Source: Agromyces fucosus
GTDB lineage: Bacteria > Actinomycetota > Actinomycetes > Actinomycetales > Microbacteriaceae
Direction of reading: 5' to 3'
DNA length: 64,000 nucleotides
Assembly: GCF_004134865.1 (NCBI RefSeq)
Contig: NZ_SDPO01000003.1
Location: 186,001-250,000, forward strand
The notes under the pieces were generated by a model. The model worked only from the letters and a program-made list of their open reading frames with translations. It searched no databases and had not been told where the DNA came from. This document shows, piece by piece, positions 7,834 to 16,411 of this stretch. The stretch's first letter is position 1; each line of letters opens with the position of its first letter. Made by a program: the position numbers and the translations under genes.

Positions 7834-8760
7834 ATGAAGCTCAACACCAAGGCTTGGCCCGCGATCGCCGCAGCGGCCCTGCTCACCGTCGGCCTCGCTG
7901 CATGTTCGTCGCCCTCCACGGCTGACGACACGGCCGCGGATGCCTCGGCCGGCACCTTCGCCGTCGACGAGAACACGCTCGTCTTCGGCGTCGTTCCCGA
8001 CTCGGTCGACACCGAGACGAACTACCAGCCCCTCATGGACTACATCGCGGAGGAGACCGGCAAGACGGTCGAGTACCACGAGTCCACCGACTACGCCGCG
8101 CTCATCGAGGCCGCCGTCGCCGGCAAGATCGACGTCGCCTCGTTCTCGGGCTTCACCTACGTGACCGCCACCAACAACGGCGCCGCCCTCACCCCGATCT
8201 CCTCGATCATCACCGAGGAGGGCCAGGAGCCCGGCTACTTCTCGCAGGCGATCGTGCCCAAGGGCAGCGACATCACCGACCTCGCCGGCTTCAAGGGCAA
8301 GAAGGTCTGCTTCGTCGACCCGTCGTCGACCTCGGGCTACCTGTTCCCGAGCTACAACCTGCTGAACGAGGGCATCGACCCCGAGACCGACGTCACGCCG
8401 GTGTTCGCGGGCAAGCACGACGTCTCGGTCACCAAGACCGGTGAGGGCGTCGAGTGCGAGGCCGGCTTCGCCGAGGACAGCGAAGTCGAGAAGAGCGACA
8501 AGGTCGAGGTCATCTCGGAGACCATGGTCCCCGGCGCCCCGATCGTCATGTCGAACACGCTGCCCGAAGAGCTGCAGACGCAGCTCACCGACATCCTCAG
8601 CGAGGTCACGATCGACGAGATCATCGCCGCCGGCATCGACAGCGCCGACAGCGACGGCTTCCGCAGCGTGTTCTTCGCAACGTCGCCGGTCGACGACGAG
8701 TACTACGACACCATCCGCGACATCTGCGAGAAGACGAACGCGGAGCAGTGCCAGGGCTGA
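7834..8760 (+). CDS. phnD: PhnD-type phosphonate/phosphate-binding lipoprotein
   Basis: The 308-residue ABC solute-binding protein starts at ATG 7834. Its signal peptide ends in a lipobox LAAC at about residues 21-24, so it is a lipoprotein on the outer face of the membrane. The mature part has the family's features: LVFGVVPDSVDTETNYQPLMDYI, where a phosphonate-binding PhnD starts, the patch FSGFTYV, and the serine-rich loop VDPSSTSGYLFPSYNL that clamps the phosphono group. It would deliver phosphonate to the PhnC-PhnE transporter encoded next. The gene heads an operon of at least six genes. Confidence 0.92.
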   Translation: MKLNTKAWPAIAAAALLTVGLAACSSPSTADDTAADASAGTFAVDENTLVFGVVPDSVDTETNYQPLMDYIAEETGKTVEYHESTDYAALIEAAVAGKIDVASFSGFTYVTATNNGAALTPISSIITEEGQEPGYFSQAIVPKGSDITDLAGFKGKKVCFVDPSSTSGYLFPSYNLLNEGIDPETDVTPVFAGKHDVSVTKTGEGVECEAGFAEDSEVEKSDKVEVISETMVPGAPIVMSNTLPEELQTQLTDILSEVTIDEIIAAGIDSADSDGFRSVFFATSPVDDEYYDTIRDICEKTNAEQCQG

Positions 8761-8816
8761 CGCCTCGGCACTGACCACGGTCGAAGAAGCACGGAACAGG
8801 GAACACGGAGCACCGC

Positions 8817-9686
8817 ATGAGCACCCAAGTCGGCAACGAGGATTCAGTCGTCATCGACGTCTCCGGACTCACGAAGGAGTTCGGCCGCACCGTGGCGCTG
8901 CAGGGGGCGTCGCTCACGGTCGCGCGGGGGGAGATCGTGGTGCTCCTCGGGCTCTCGGGCTCGGGCAAGTCGACGCTGCTGCGGCACCTCGACGGGCTCG
9001 AGACCCCGACCTCCGGTTCCGTGCGCGTGCTCGGCCAGGAGGTGCCGCGCCTCACGGGGCGGCGCCTCCGGGCCCTGCGCAGCCGCATGGGCTTCGTCTT
9101 CCAGCAGTTCGACCTCGTGCCCTCGCTGACGGTGCTCGAGAACGTGCTGACCGGCGCGCTCTCCGAGCTGCGCGGACCGCGCATCGGACTCTGGAGCTAC
9201 CCCAAGCGGCTGAAGCTCACGGCCCTCGGCCACCTCGACCGGGTCGGCCTCCTCGACCGGGCCTACCAGCGCGCCGACACCCTCTCGGGCGGCCAGCAGC
9301 AGCGCGTCGCCATCGCACGCGCCCTCATGCAGGACCCCGAAATCCTCCTCGCCGACGAGCCCGTCGCCTCGCTCGACCCGGAGTCGAGCGAGCAGGTCAT
9401 GTCGCTCATCCGCGAGATCGCGATGGACGAGGGCCTCACCGTCGTCTGCAGCCTGCACCAGGTCGACCTCGCGCTCTCGTGGGGCGACCGCATCGTCGGC
9501 CTCCGCCATGGCGAGGTCGTGCTCGACACCCCCGCCGAGGGGCTCTCCAAGGCCGAGGTCATGGAGATCTACGGCCGGGTCGCGACGTCGACCACCGAAC
9601 TCGAGGCGATCGAGGTCGAGCTGTCGGATGCCGCGGCAGACGCCGCCGCCGAGACCCACCTCGCCGACGGCGCGCTGCGCTCATGA
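8817..9686 (+). CDS. phnC: Phosphonate ABC transporter ATP-binding protein
   Basis: The 289-residue ATPase shows Walker A GLSGSGKST near residues 43-51, the Q-loop FVFQQFDLV, signature LSGGQQQR, Walker B ILLADEPVASLDPE and the switch His in CSLHQ. The VFQQFDLVPSLTVLENVLTG segment and the CSLHQVDLAL end are typical of PhnC. It powers uptake through the fused PhnE permease whose start overlaps its stop (ATGA). The C-terminal tail is acidic and longer than usual by about 25 residues. Confidence 0.94.
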   Translation: MSTQVGNEDSVVIDVSGLTKEFGRTVALQGASLTVARGEIVVLLGLSGSGKSTLLRHLDGLETPTSGSVRVLGQEVPRLTGRRLRALRSRMGFVFQQFDLVPSLTVLENVLTGALSELRGPRIGLWSYPKRLKLTALGHLDRVGLLDRAYQRADTLSGGQQQRVAIARALMQDPEILLADEPVASLDPESSEQVMSLIREIAMDEGLTVVCSLHQVDLALSWGDRIVGLRHGEVVLDTPAEGLSKAEVMEIYGRVATSTTELEAIEVELSDAAADAAAETHLADGALRS

Positions 9687-11440
9687 GCCTCATCACCGCG
9701 ACGCCGCCGGCTCCGTCGGCCCCGCCGCCCGCACCCTCGCCGTCGATCGCCGATCGCGCGCCCCGCCGCCGCGTCTCGCCGGAGCGCATTGCCGCGATCC
9801 TCGCGCTCGGTGCGATCGTCGTGGCATCCGTCATCGCCCTCGCCGACTCGGGCATCTCGATCCCGAGCATGATCGAGAGCTGGGGCAACGCCGAGCGGTT
9901 CTTCGCCCGCGTCGGCACCATCACCTTCCCCGAGCCGGGCGAGCTCGTCTACCTGACCGCCCTCACGATCGGCCTCGTGCTCTGCGGCACGCTCCTCGCC
10001 GCGGTGATCTCCGTGCCGATCGCCTACCTCGCCGCGTCGAACACGACGCCGGGCCGGGGCTGGCAGGCGTTCGGTCGCTTCGTCACGGTGCTGACCCGTG
10101 CGATCCCCGACGTCGTGCTCGCGATGGTCTTCGTGCTCATGTTCTCGCTCGGGTCGCTGCCCGGCATCCTCGCGATCGGCATCCACTCGATCGGCATGAT
10201 CGCGAAGCTCTTCGCCGACGCCATCGAGCAGATCGACGAGGGCCCGCGCCGCGCCATCCGCGCCGCCGGCGGCTCGAAGCTGCAGGAATTCACGAGCGGC
10301 ATCCTGCCGCAGGTGCTGCCGTCGTGGGTCGCGACCGTGCTGCACCGCAACGACATCAACCTGCGCGGATCCGTCGTGCTCGGCTACGTCGGCGTCGTCG
10401 GCCTCGGCATGGAGATGTCGTTCGCCTTCAAGTCGCTGAACTACTCGGAGGGCCTCGGCATCGCGCTCGTGATGTTCGCGCTCTGCGTCGTCATGGAGAT
10501 CGTCTCGAGCGTCGTGCGCCAGGCCATGCTCGGCGGCGCGCCGACCGGGCGCGGCCTGGGTGACCGGGTCGTGCGCCTCGCCGGTCGAGCCGGCGCGAAG
10601 CGCGGTGTCGAGACCACGCCGGTCGCTCGACCGGCGGTGTCGCACGACCTCGACGCGGCGCTCCGCCGCCCGTGGGACGCCGTGCGCATCCGCAACACCG
10701 TCTGGGGCTGGCTCGCGTTCGCGGTCGTCGTCGGCAGCGTGCTCGTCTGCAACATCCAGTGGGGCGACCTCATCACCTTCTGGGCCAAGGTGCCCGAGAT
10801 CGCCGTGCAGTTCTGGCCGCCGAGCTTCGGCAACTACGACGCTGCGACGATGTTCGGCGCGATGGCGCAGACGATCGGCATCGCCCTCGCCGCCACCCTC
10901 CTCGCGTTCGTCGTCTCGGTGTTCGTCGGCTCGCTCGCCGCTCGCAACGTCGCCCCGAACGGCACCGTGCGTACATCGATGCGACTGCTGCTCGTCGTGA
11001 TCCGCGGCATCCCCGAGGTGATCCTCGCGATCGTGCTCATCGTGATCACGGGCCTCGGCAGCCAGGCGGGCACGCTGGCCCTCGCGTTCGGCGGCATCGG
11101 CCTGCTCGGCAAGCTCATCGCCGACTCCTTCGAGGAGGTGAAGCCCGGGCCCGAGCGTGCACTGCGCGCCACCGGTGCGAGCCGCGGTCAGGTCTACGCC
11201 TCGGCGACGCTGCCCCAGGGCACGCGGGCGCTCATCGGCCACAGCTTCTACCTGCTCGACACGAACATCCGCGCGGCGACGATCCTCGGCATCGTCGGCG
11301 GCGGCGGCATCGGCTACTACCTGCTGAACGCCGGGCAGGGCTCGAACTACGCGGTCGTGACCGCGATCGTGCTGATGATCCTCGTCACGGTGCTGATCGT
11401 CGAGGGCATCGCGATGTGGATGCGGCGGGTGTTCAAGTGA
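9683..11440 (+). CDS. phnE: Phosphonate ABC transporter permease, two PhnE domains fused
   Basis: The 585-residue membrane protein holds two complete PhnE-type permease halves in one chain, about residues 30-290 and 330-585. Each half has its own EAA-like loop that contacts the ATPase: the first in AIEQIDEGPRRAIRAAGGS, the second in SFEEVKPGPERALRATGAS. In most bacteria two separate PhnE copies or a homodimer make the channel; here the pair is covalently linked by a basic region of about 40 residues. The N-terminus is a proline-alanine-rich cytoplasmic tail. Start ATG 9683 overlaps phnC; stop overlaps the FAD enzyme gene (GTGA). Confidence 0.93.
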   Translation: MSLITATPPAPSAPPPAPSPSIADRAPRRRVSPERIAAILALGAIVVASVIALADSGISIPSMIESWGNAERFFARVGTITFPEPGELVYLTALTIGLVLCGTLLAAVISVPIAYLAASNTTPGRGWQAFGRFVTVLTRAIPDVVLAMVFVLMFSLGSLPGILAIGIHSIGMIAKLFADAIEQIDEGPRRAIRAAGGSKLQEFTSGILPQVLPSWVATVLHRNDINLRGSVVLGYVGVVGLGMEMSFAFKSLNYSEGLGIALVMFALCVVMEIVSSVVRQAMLGGAPTGRGLGDRVVRLAGRAGAKRGVETTPVARPAVSHDLDAALRRPWDAVRIRNTVWGWLAFAVVVGSVLVCNIQWGDLITFWAKVPEIAVQFWPPSFGNYDAATMFGAMAQTIGIALAATLLAFVVSVFVGSLAARNVAPNGTVRTSMRLLLVVIRGIPEVILAIVLIVITGLGSQAGTLALAFGGIGLLGKLIADSFEEVKPGPERALRATGASRGQVYASATLPQGTRALIGHSFYLLDTNIRAATILGIVGGGGIGYYLLNAGQGSNYAVVTAIVLMILVTVLIVEGIAMWMRRVFK

Positions 11441-12642
11441 GCGCGGCATTCGACGTCGCCGTCGTCGGCTCGGGCATCGTCGGACTCGGTGCCGCGCTCG
11501 CCGCACATCGCCGGGGGCTCCGGGTCGTCGTGATCGAACGGGGCAGCGAGCCCGCCGGGGCATCCGTTCGCAATTTCGGGCACCTGTGCTTCACCCCGCA
11601 GGCCGGACTCGCCCGCGAGTTCGCACTCACCTCCCGCGAACTCTGGCTCGGGCTCGCCCCGGATGCCGGCGTGTGGCTGCGCGAATCGGGCACCCTCGTG
11701 GCCGCCCGCCGCGGCGACGAGCTCGCGGTGCTCCGCGACCTCGCCGAGACGCGCGGTGGCGAGGTCGAACTGCTCACGGCGGCCGAGGCCGAAGAGCGGA
11801 TGCCGCTCGCCCGGGGCACGGCCGTCGGCGGCGCGTTCCTCCCGCGCGACCTGCAGGCGAATCCCCGTCAGGCCGTCGCCGCGATCGCTGCGCACCTCGA
11901 GCGCGAGGGCGTCGAGTTCCGCCGCCGCACGGCGGTCGGCGCCGTGCGTCCGGGCCGCGTCGAGACCAGCCGCGGCCCGATCGACGCCGACCGCGTGATC
12001 GTCGCGGTGAACCACGACATCGACCTGCTCTACCCCGAGGTCGCCGAGCGGCACGGCATCGTGCGCTGCGCGCTCGACATGCTGCGCGTCACGGCAGAGC
12101 TGCGGATGCCGCTGGCCGCACCGCTCCTCACCGGCTGGTCGCTCGTGCGCTACGGCGCCTTCGCGGCCACCCCGGCCGCCGCGACCCTGCGCGAGCGGCT
12201 GCACGCCGAGCGGCCCGACCTCGCCGCGCTCGACCTGAACCAGATGTACACGCGGCTGCCGGACGGCACGCTCGTCGTCGGCGACACGCATGCCCGTGGC
12301 ATCACCGTGCCGCCGTTCCAGCCCGAGTTCGCCTTCGAGGCGATGCTCGAGGAGACGCGTTCGCTCTTCGGCATCGAGGCGCTGCGCGTCGTCGAGCGGT
12401 GGCAGGGCGTCTACGCGAGCGGGCCCGACGACTTCCTCATCGAGGAGGTCGAACCCGGCGTGCACCTCGTCGCCGCCACGACCGGCATCGGCATGACGAC
12501 GGGCCTCGGGCTCGCCGAGCACGTCGTCGCCGGCTTCTCCGACGAGCCCGCCGGCGGCCAGCCCGCCGCCGGCGACGCTGCCGCCGACCTGTCGGGCTTC
12601 GGCTCGGCGCCCACGACCACCCTGCAGAAAGGCGCATCATGA
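11437..12642 (+). CDS. FAD-dependent oxidoreductase of phosphonate clusters (TIGR03364-like)
   Basis: The 401-residue DAO-family flavoenzyme has the dinucleotide-binding motif GSGIVGLGAA near residues 10-19, VVVIERG at the end of the second strand, and a substrate domain with NFGHLCFTPQAG and MYTRLPDGTLVVGDTHA. The phrase GASVRNFG marks the subgroup found beside phosphonatase-like hydrolases. Such enzymes are thought to oxidise the amine of an aminoalkylphosphonate to the aldehyde; related proteins have been reported to act on aminoethylphosphonate-type amines. GTG 11437 overlaps the phnE stop and its own stop overlaps the hydrolase start, so the chain of coupling continues. The exact substrate is inferred. 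Confidence 0.85.
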   Translation: MSAAFDVAVVGSGIVGLGAALAAHRRGLRVVVIERGSEPAGASVRNFGHLCFTPQAGLAREFALTSRELWLGLAPDAGVWLRESGTLVAARRGDELAVLRDLAETRGGEVELLTAAEAEERMPLARGTAVGGAFLPRDLQANPRQAVAAIAAHLEREGVEFRRRTAVGAVRPGRVETSRGPIDADRVIVAVNHDIDLLYPEVAERHGIVRCALDMLRVTAELRMPLAAPLLTGWSLVRYGAFAATPAAATLRERLHAERPDLAALDLNQMYTRLPDGTLVVGDTHARGITVPPFQPEFAFEAMLEETRSLFGIEALRVVERWQGVYASGPDDFLIEEVEPGVHLVAATTGIGMTTGLGLAEHVVAGFSDEPAGGQPAAGDAAADLSGFGSAPTTTLQKGAS

Positions 12643-13490
12643 CCGCGAACCCCTCCACCCTCCTCTCCGACGACGAACTCGCCGAGCGCGACGAGCTGGC
12701 CGAACTCTCCGAGACGGGTGCTCCCGGAGCTCGTGCGCTTGCTGCGGAGCAGCTCGACGAGCAGCTCGAGGAGCTCGACGACGACGACCTCGACGACGAC
12801 GACGAGTCGGGCGACATCGAGCTGATCGTGCTCGACATGGCCGGCACGACCGTCGCCGACGACGGCGTCGTCGAGCGGGCGTTCGCACTCGCCGCGGAGC
12901 GCAGCGGCATCGCGACCGGCGAGGCCTTCGAGGCCGCCCTCCAGTACGTGCGCGACACGATGGGCCAGTCGAAGATCGACGTCTTCCGCGTGCTCGCCGA
13001 CGGCGACGAAGACGCCGCCCAGCGTGGCAACTCGGCGTTCGAGGGCGCGTACGCGGAGCTCGTCGCGAGCGAGGGCGTCGCCGAGATCGCGGGCGCGGCG
13101 GACGTGATCAGGGAGCTGCGCGCCGCCGGGGCATCCGTCGTGCTCACGACCGGTTTCTCGCCCGTGACCCGCGACGCGATCATCGACGCGCTCGGCTGGC
13201 ACGATCTCGCCGACGCCGTGCTGTCGCCGGCCGATGCCGGCCGCGGCCGTCCGCATCCCGACATGCCGCTCACTGCGCTGCTGCGCACGGGCGCGAGCGC
13301 GGTCGACGCGATGGTCGTCGTGGGCGACACCGCGAGCGATGTCTTGTCTGGTGTCAACGCCGGTGCCGGTTTCGTCGTCGGCGTGCTGAGCGGGGCCCAC
13401 GACCGGGAGGCGCTCGAGGCCGCCGGCGCCGACGCCGTCATCGACAGCATCACCGAGCTGCCCGCGCTGCTCGGCCTCCGCGGCGAGTAG
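12639..13490 (+). CDS. Phosphonatase-like HAD hydrolase (TIGR03351-like) with acidic N-terminal extension
   Basis: The 283-residue protein contains a HAD core starting near residue 60. The nucleophile is Asp66 in LDMAGT, the cap domain has Lys112 in MGQSKID, which aligns with the Schiff-base Lys of phosphonoacetaldehyde hydrolase, and TTGF and VVGDTASDVLSG follow. It probably cleaves phosphonoacetaldehyde or a relative to an aldehyde and phosphate. Residues 1-58 are an extra acidic tail rich in Asp and Glu (a run of 8 acidic residues around DDDDLDDDDE). The family normally starts close to the core. The ATGA overlap supports the long start, and no later start keeps the nucleophile. Confidence 0.86.
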   Translation: MTANPSTLLSDDELAERDELAELSETGAPGARALAAEQLDEQLEELDDDDLDDDDESGDIELIVLDMAGTTVADDGVVERAFALAAERSGIATGEAFEAALQYVRDTMGQSKIDVFRVLADGDEDAAQRGNSAFEGAYAELVASEGVAEIAGAADVIRELRAAGASVVLTTGFSPVTRDAIIDALGWHDLADAVLSPADAGRGRPHPDMPLTALLRTGASAVDAMVVVGDTASDVLSGVNAGAGFVVGVLSGAHDREALEAAGADAVIDSITELPALLGLRGE

Positions 13491-13494
13491 CGGC

Positions 13495-14658
13495 GTGACC
13501 ATGCACACCGTCGAGCGGGTCGGAGAGCTCGACATCATCGTCAAGCCCTCGCCCATCGCCATGGTCTGGTACGAACCGGGTCGGCCGCACGAGGCGCTCG
13601 CGGCGCCCGGAGTCCGGCTCGCGCCGGGGGAGGCGCTCGTCGAGGTCGAGCTCGCCACGATCTGCGGCTCCGACGTGCACACCGTGAGCGGTCACCGCTC
13701 GGCGCCTGCACCGCTCGTGCTCGGGCACGAGCAGGTCGGCCGCGTCGTCGCCCTGGGCGACGGCGCCGTGCGGGCCGACGGCACGCCGCTCGAACTCGGC
13801 GATCGCGTCGTCTGGTCGGTCACGGTCAGTTGCGGCGACTGCGACCGGTGCCGCAGGGGGCTCGCCCAGAAGTGTCGCACGCTCGCCAAGTACGGACATG
13901 AGCGAGTGCACCGCGGCTGGGAGCTGTCGGGCGGATTCGCCACCCACGTGCAGTTGCGCGCCGGTACCGCGACGGTGCGTGTGAGCGAGACGCTGCCTGC
14001 AGCCATCGCCGCGCCCGCCTCGTGCGCGACGGCCACCGCGGTCGCCGCCCTCGACGCCGCTGCGGCGCGGGTCGAACTCGACGGAGCCCTCCTGCTCGTG
14101 ACGGGGGCGGGCATGATCGGGCTGTCGGTCGCGGCAATGGCCGTCGAGGCGGGCGCCGAGGTCATCGTCGCGGACCCGGATGCCTCGCGGCGCGCGTTCG
14201 CCCGGCGGCTCGGCGCCGTCACGGTCGACCCGCTCGCCCGCGGCGCCGCGCCCGAACGACTCGACGCCGTGCTCGCCCGCTTCGCGGAGCGCGGGCTCAC
14301 CGAGGTGCTGGTGGCGATCGAAGCCTCGGGCACGGCGGCAGCGGTGCGCACCGTGCTCGACGTCATCGGGGTCGGCGGCGTCGCCGTGCTCGTCGGCAGC
14401 GTGTCGCCCGGGTCGGAGGTGAGCCTCGACCCCGAGACGATCGTGCGGCGCCTCGCCACCGTGACCGGTGTGCACAACTACACGGCGGTGCAGCTCGAGC
14501 GCGCGGTCGCGTTCCTCGAGCGGGCATGGCAGCAGCTGCCCTTCGAGGAGCTCGTGGGGGCGACGCATCCGCTCGCCGAACTCGACCTCGCGCTCGAGGA
14601 GGCCGCGACGGGACTGCACGTGCGCGTCGGCGTGGCGCCCGGTCGCCGTCTGATCTGA
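13495..14658 (+). CDS. Zinc-dependent alcohol dehydrogenase of phosphonate clusters (TIGR03366-like)
   Basis: The 387-residue medium-chain dehydrogenase has the catalytic zinc region TICGSDVHTVSGH and GHEQVGRVVALG and the structural zinc cysteines in CGDCDRCRRGLAQKC. The Rossmann fold begins at LLVTGAGMIGLSVAAMAVEAGAEV. Its place behind the FAD enzyme and the hydrolase matches the group annotated as phosphonate-catabolism-associated alcohol dehydrogenase. It may act on the aldehyde or alcohol formed at either end of the pathway. The GTG at 13495 and the ATG at 13501 are both possible starts; neither has a strong ribosome binding site and the gene follows the hydrolase stop by four bases. Confidence 0.84.
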   Translation: MTMHTVERVGELDIIVKPSPIAMVWYEPGRPHEALAAPGVRLAPGEALVEVELATICGSDVHTVSGHRSAPAPLVLGHEQVGRVVALGDGAVRADGTPLELGDRVVWSVTVSCGDCDRCRRGLAQKCRTLAKYGHERVHRGWELSGGFATHVQLRAGTATVRVSETLPAAIAAPASCATATAVAALDAAAARVELDGALLLVTGAGMIGLSVAAMAVEAGAEVIVADPDASRRAFARRLGAVTVDPLARGAAPERLDAVLARFAERGLTEVLVAIEASGTAAAVRTVLDVIGVGGVAVLVGSVSPGSEVSLDPETIVRRLATVTGVHNYTAVQLERAVAFLERAWQQLPFEELVGATHPLAELDLALEEAATGLHVRVGVAPGRRLI

Positions 14659-14708
14659 TCCGAGATTCTGGGGCCGACGGGAGCCGGGGGACGTAGGCTG
14701 ATCGAACC

Positions 14709-15401
14709 ATGCGCGTGATCAGCTACAACCTCCGCAAGCACCGGGCGAGTGGCGAGCTCGTCGGCCTCGTCGAGCGCTACTCGCCCGACATCCTCTGCCT
14801 GCAGGAGTGCGACACGCAAGACCTGCCGCAGCAGATCCACGATCTGCAGCTCGCCGATGCGACCCAGCGCAACCGGCTCGGCCTCGCGCTGTACTACGAC
14901 GCCGAGCGGTTCCGGGCGGTGCGCATCCAGGCCTTCGCACTGAAGAAGTCGTTGCACGACCGGCTGCTGCGGCCCGCGCACGAGCGCCTCATCGGTGTGC
15001 GGCTCTTCGACAACGAGGCGCAGCGCGAGCTGATCGTCGCCTCGTTCCACGCGGCACCGTTGACCGCGCTGAACTCGCTGCGACGCCACCAGATCAAGTC
15101 GGCCCTCGGTGAGCTCCAGTTCCTCGGCCCCGGCCTGCCCACCCTCATGGTCGGCGACTACAACTACCCGATCTTCAAGGAGAACCTCGGCGAGAAGGTG
15201 CGCGACTCGGGCTACGACCTGACGCTCAGCGACAAGCGCACGTATACGCGGTACAAGTTCTTCCGCGGTCACTTCGATCTCGCGACCTCGGTCGGTCTCG
15301 ACATCGCCGGCGTCGAGACGCTCGCGCGGGGGTCATCCGATCACATGCCGATCCTCGTCGACGCCGACTACAGCGTCGCGGTGCCGGCGAGCGCCCCGTG
15401 A
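14709..15401 (+). CDS. Endonuclease/exonuclease/phosphatase family protein
   Basis: The 230-residue protein has the EEP-fold active-site motifs in order: ISYNLRKH near the start, LQEC with the metal Glu, GDYNYP in the usual GDxN place, and SSDHMPI with the catalytic His at the end. It lacks a signal peptide, so it is cytoplasmic, and acts on a phosphodiester or phosphomonoester that cannot be specified. A TAGGCT -10 box at 14694-14699 lies nine bases before the ATG, suggesting a leaderless mRNA. The stop overlaps the next start as GTGA, so this gene heads a three-gene unit. Confidence 0.85.
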   Translation: MRVISYNLRKHRASGELVGLVERYSPDILCLQECDTQDLPQQIHDLQLADATQRNRLGLALYYDAERFRAVRIQAFALKKSLHDRLLRPAHERLIGVRLFDNEAQRELIVASFHAAPLTALNSLRRHQIKSALGELQFLGPGLPTLMVGDYNYPIFKENLGEKVRDSGYDLTLSDKRTYTRYKFFRGHFDLATSVGLDIAGVETLARGSSDHMPILVDADYSVAVPASAP

Positions 15402-15817
15402 TCGGTCGCGAGCTCGCCCTCGCGCTGCGGGACGCCGGACTCGTGTGGACCCCCGAGTCGGGCGACCGCTTCGCACTCGACCTGCCCGACACCGTCGAAT
15501 CCGAAGTCGAGGCCGAGGTGTTCACCGTCAGCGAGATGACGATCGAGCCGCAGGCGTTCTCGACCGACACGGTGCTCGGCTTCAACGGCACGACCGAGTG
15601 GGCGCTCGACTCGGTGTCGGTCGGAGACGCCGTCTGGCTGCCGCGCGAAGACCAGCTGCGGGAGTTGCTGCGGGCGACCTTCCGGGCGCTCCGACGCCTC
15701 GACGACGCGTTCGAGGTCGAGATCGAGCTCGGCGGCGAGACCCGCCGGTTCGAGCACCCCGATGTGGCCGAGGCGTACGGCCTCGCGCTGCTGGAGCTCA
15801 TCGGGCGTTCGCGATGA
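15398..15817 (+). CDS. Conserved protein of unknown function
   Basis: The 139-residue acidic protein starts at GTG 15398, coupled to the nuclease gene by GTGA overlap. It contains LRDAGLVWTPESGDRFAL, then VLGFNGTTEWALDSV and WLPREDQLRELL, which look like a conserved small domain of actinobacteria. I know of relatives labelled pilus assembly protein, but see nothing here that supports that name. No membrane segment or signal peptide. Confidence 0.6.
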   Translation: MIGRELALALRDAGLVWTPESGDRFALDLPDTVESEVEAEVFTVSEMTIEPQAFSTDTVLGFNGTTEWALDSVSVGDAVWLPREDQLRELLRATFRALRRLDDAFEVEIELGGETRRFEHPDVAEAYGLALLELIGRSR

Positions 15818-16371
15818 CGGATGCCTCGGAGCCGCCGTCGGCTCGGTCGACCGGGTCTTCGGCCGTGCTGCAGACACTTGACGCCGCGGGCGCCACAGCC
15901 GCGGCCGAACTCGGGCGTCACGATGCTCGCGACGAGGCGCTCGCCGAGTACGTGCCCGAGCGACGCACCCTCGGCGTTCCGCGTGCGGCCCGGATGACGC
16001 CGCTCGGCCGGGTCTGGCGCCTCGGCGTGCTGCTCGTCGACCCCGACGGACGGCTCTTCGCGACCGGCCGGGTCGTTCGTGCCGAACGCCCCGTGCGGCG
16101 GAGCGCTCCCGCCGCGTCGATCGCCGAGCAGCGTGCCTTCGCCGCGGCCGCCGTGAAGGGCGGCTTCGCCGAGGGCGAGACGGTGAACTTCGGTGCCGTA
16201 CCCGTCGACCCCGACGAGCTCGTGCACGCCGCGGCATCCGGACCGCTCGTGGTGGTCGGCGACGCGCTGTTCGTGCGCTGGAACCCGGCGCAGCCCGATG
16301 CTCTGACGCCGCTCGATCGCTACCTCGCCGACCGTGTGGAGCTGCTCGTGAATCCGCCGTCGGGCGCCTGA
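15814..16371 (+). CDS. Conserved hypothetical protein
   Basis: The 185-residue protein begins at ATG 15814, overlapping the stop of the previous gene by four bases. After an unordered Ser/Ala-rich N-terminus it has a region reading VWRLGVLLVDPDGRLFATGRVVRAE and AAVKGGFAEGETVNFGAVPVD, probably a beta-rich domain. No known family is recognised. The three coupled genes from 14709 are likely one transcription unit; the erm promoter begins right after this stop. Confidence 0.6.
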   Translation: MTDASEPPSARSTGSSAVLQTLDAAGATAAAELGRHDARDEALAEYVPERRTLGVPRAARMTPLGRVWRLGVLLVDPDGRLFATGRVVRAERPVRRSAPAASIAEQRAFAAAAVKGGFAEGETVNFGAVPVDPDELVHAAASGPLVVVGDALFVRWNPAQPDALTPLDRYLADRVELLVNPPSGA

Positions 16372-16375
16372 GCTG

Positions 16376-16403
16376 TTGACGTCGCGTTCCCGTTTGCTAG
16401 GGT
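16376..16403 (+). promoter_or_regulatory. Promoter of the erm leader
   Basis: TTGACG (16376-16381) and TAGGGT (16398-16403) are separated by 16 bases. This is close to the housekeeping consensus. Transcription should start near 16410-16412, which is the GTG of the leader peptide. Confidence 0.7.
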
Positions 16404-16411
16404 CGACGATC

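Noticed and set aside
9569..11563. Open frame of 664 codons opposite phnE
   Set aside because: It has a composition of Arg, Asp, His and Glu without motifs and lies wholly opposite a coupled, motif-bearing gene.
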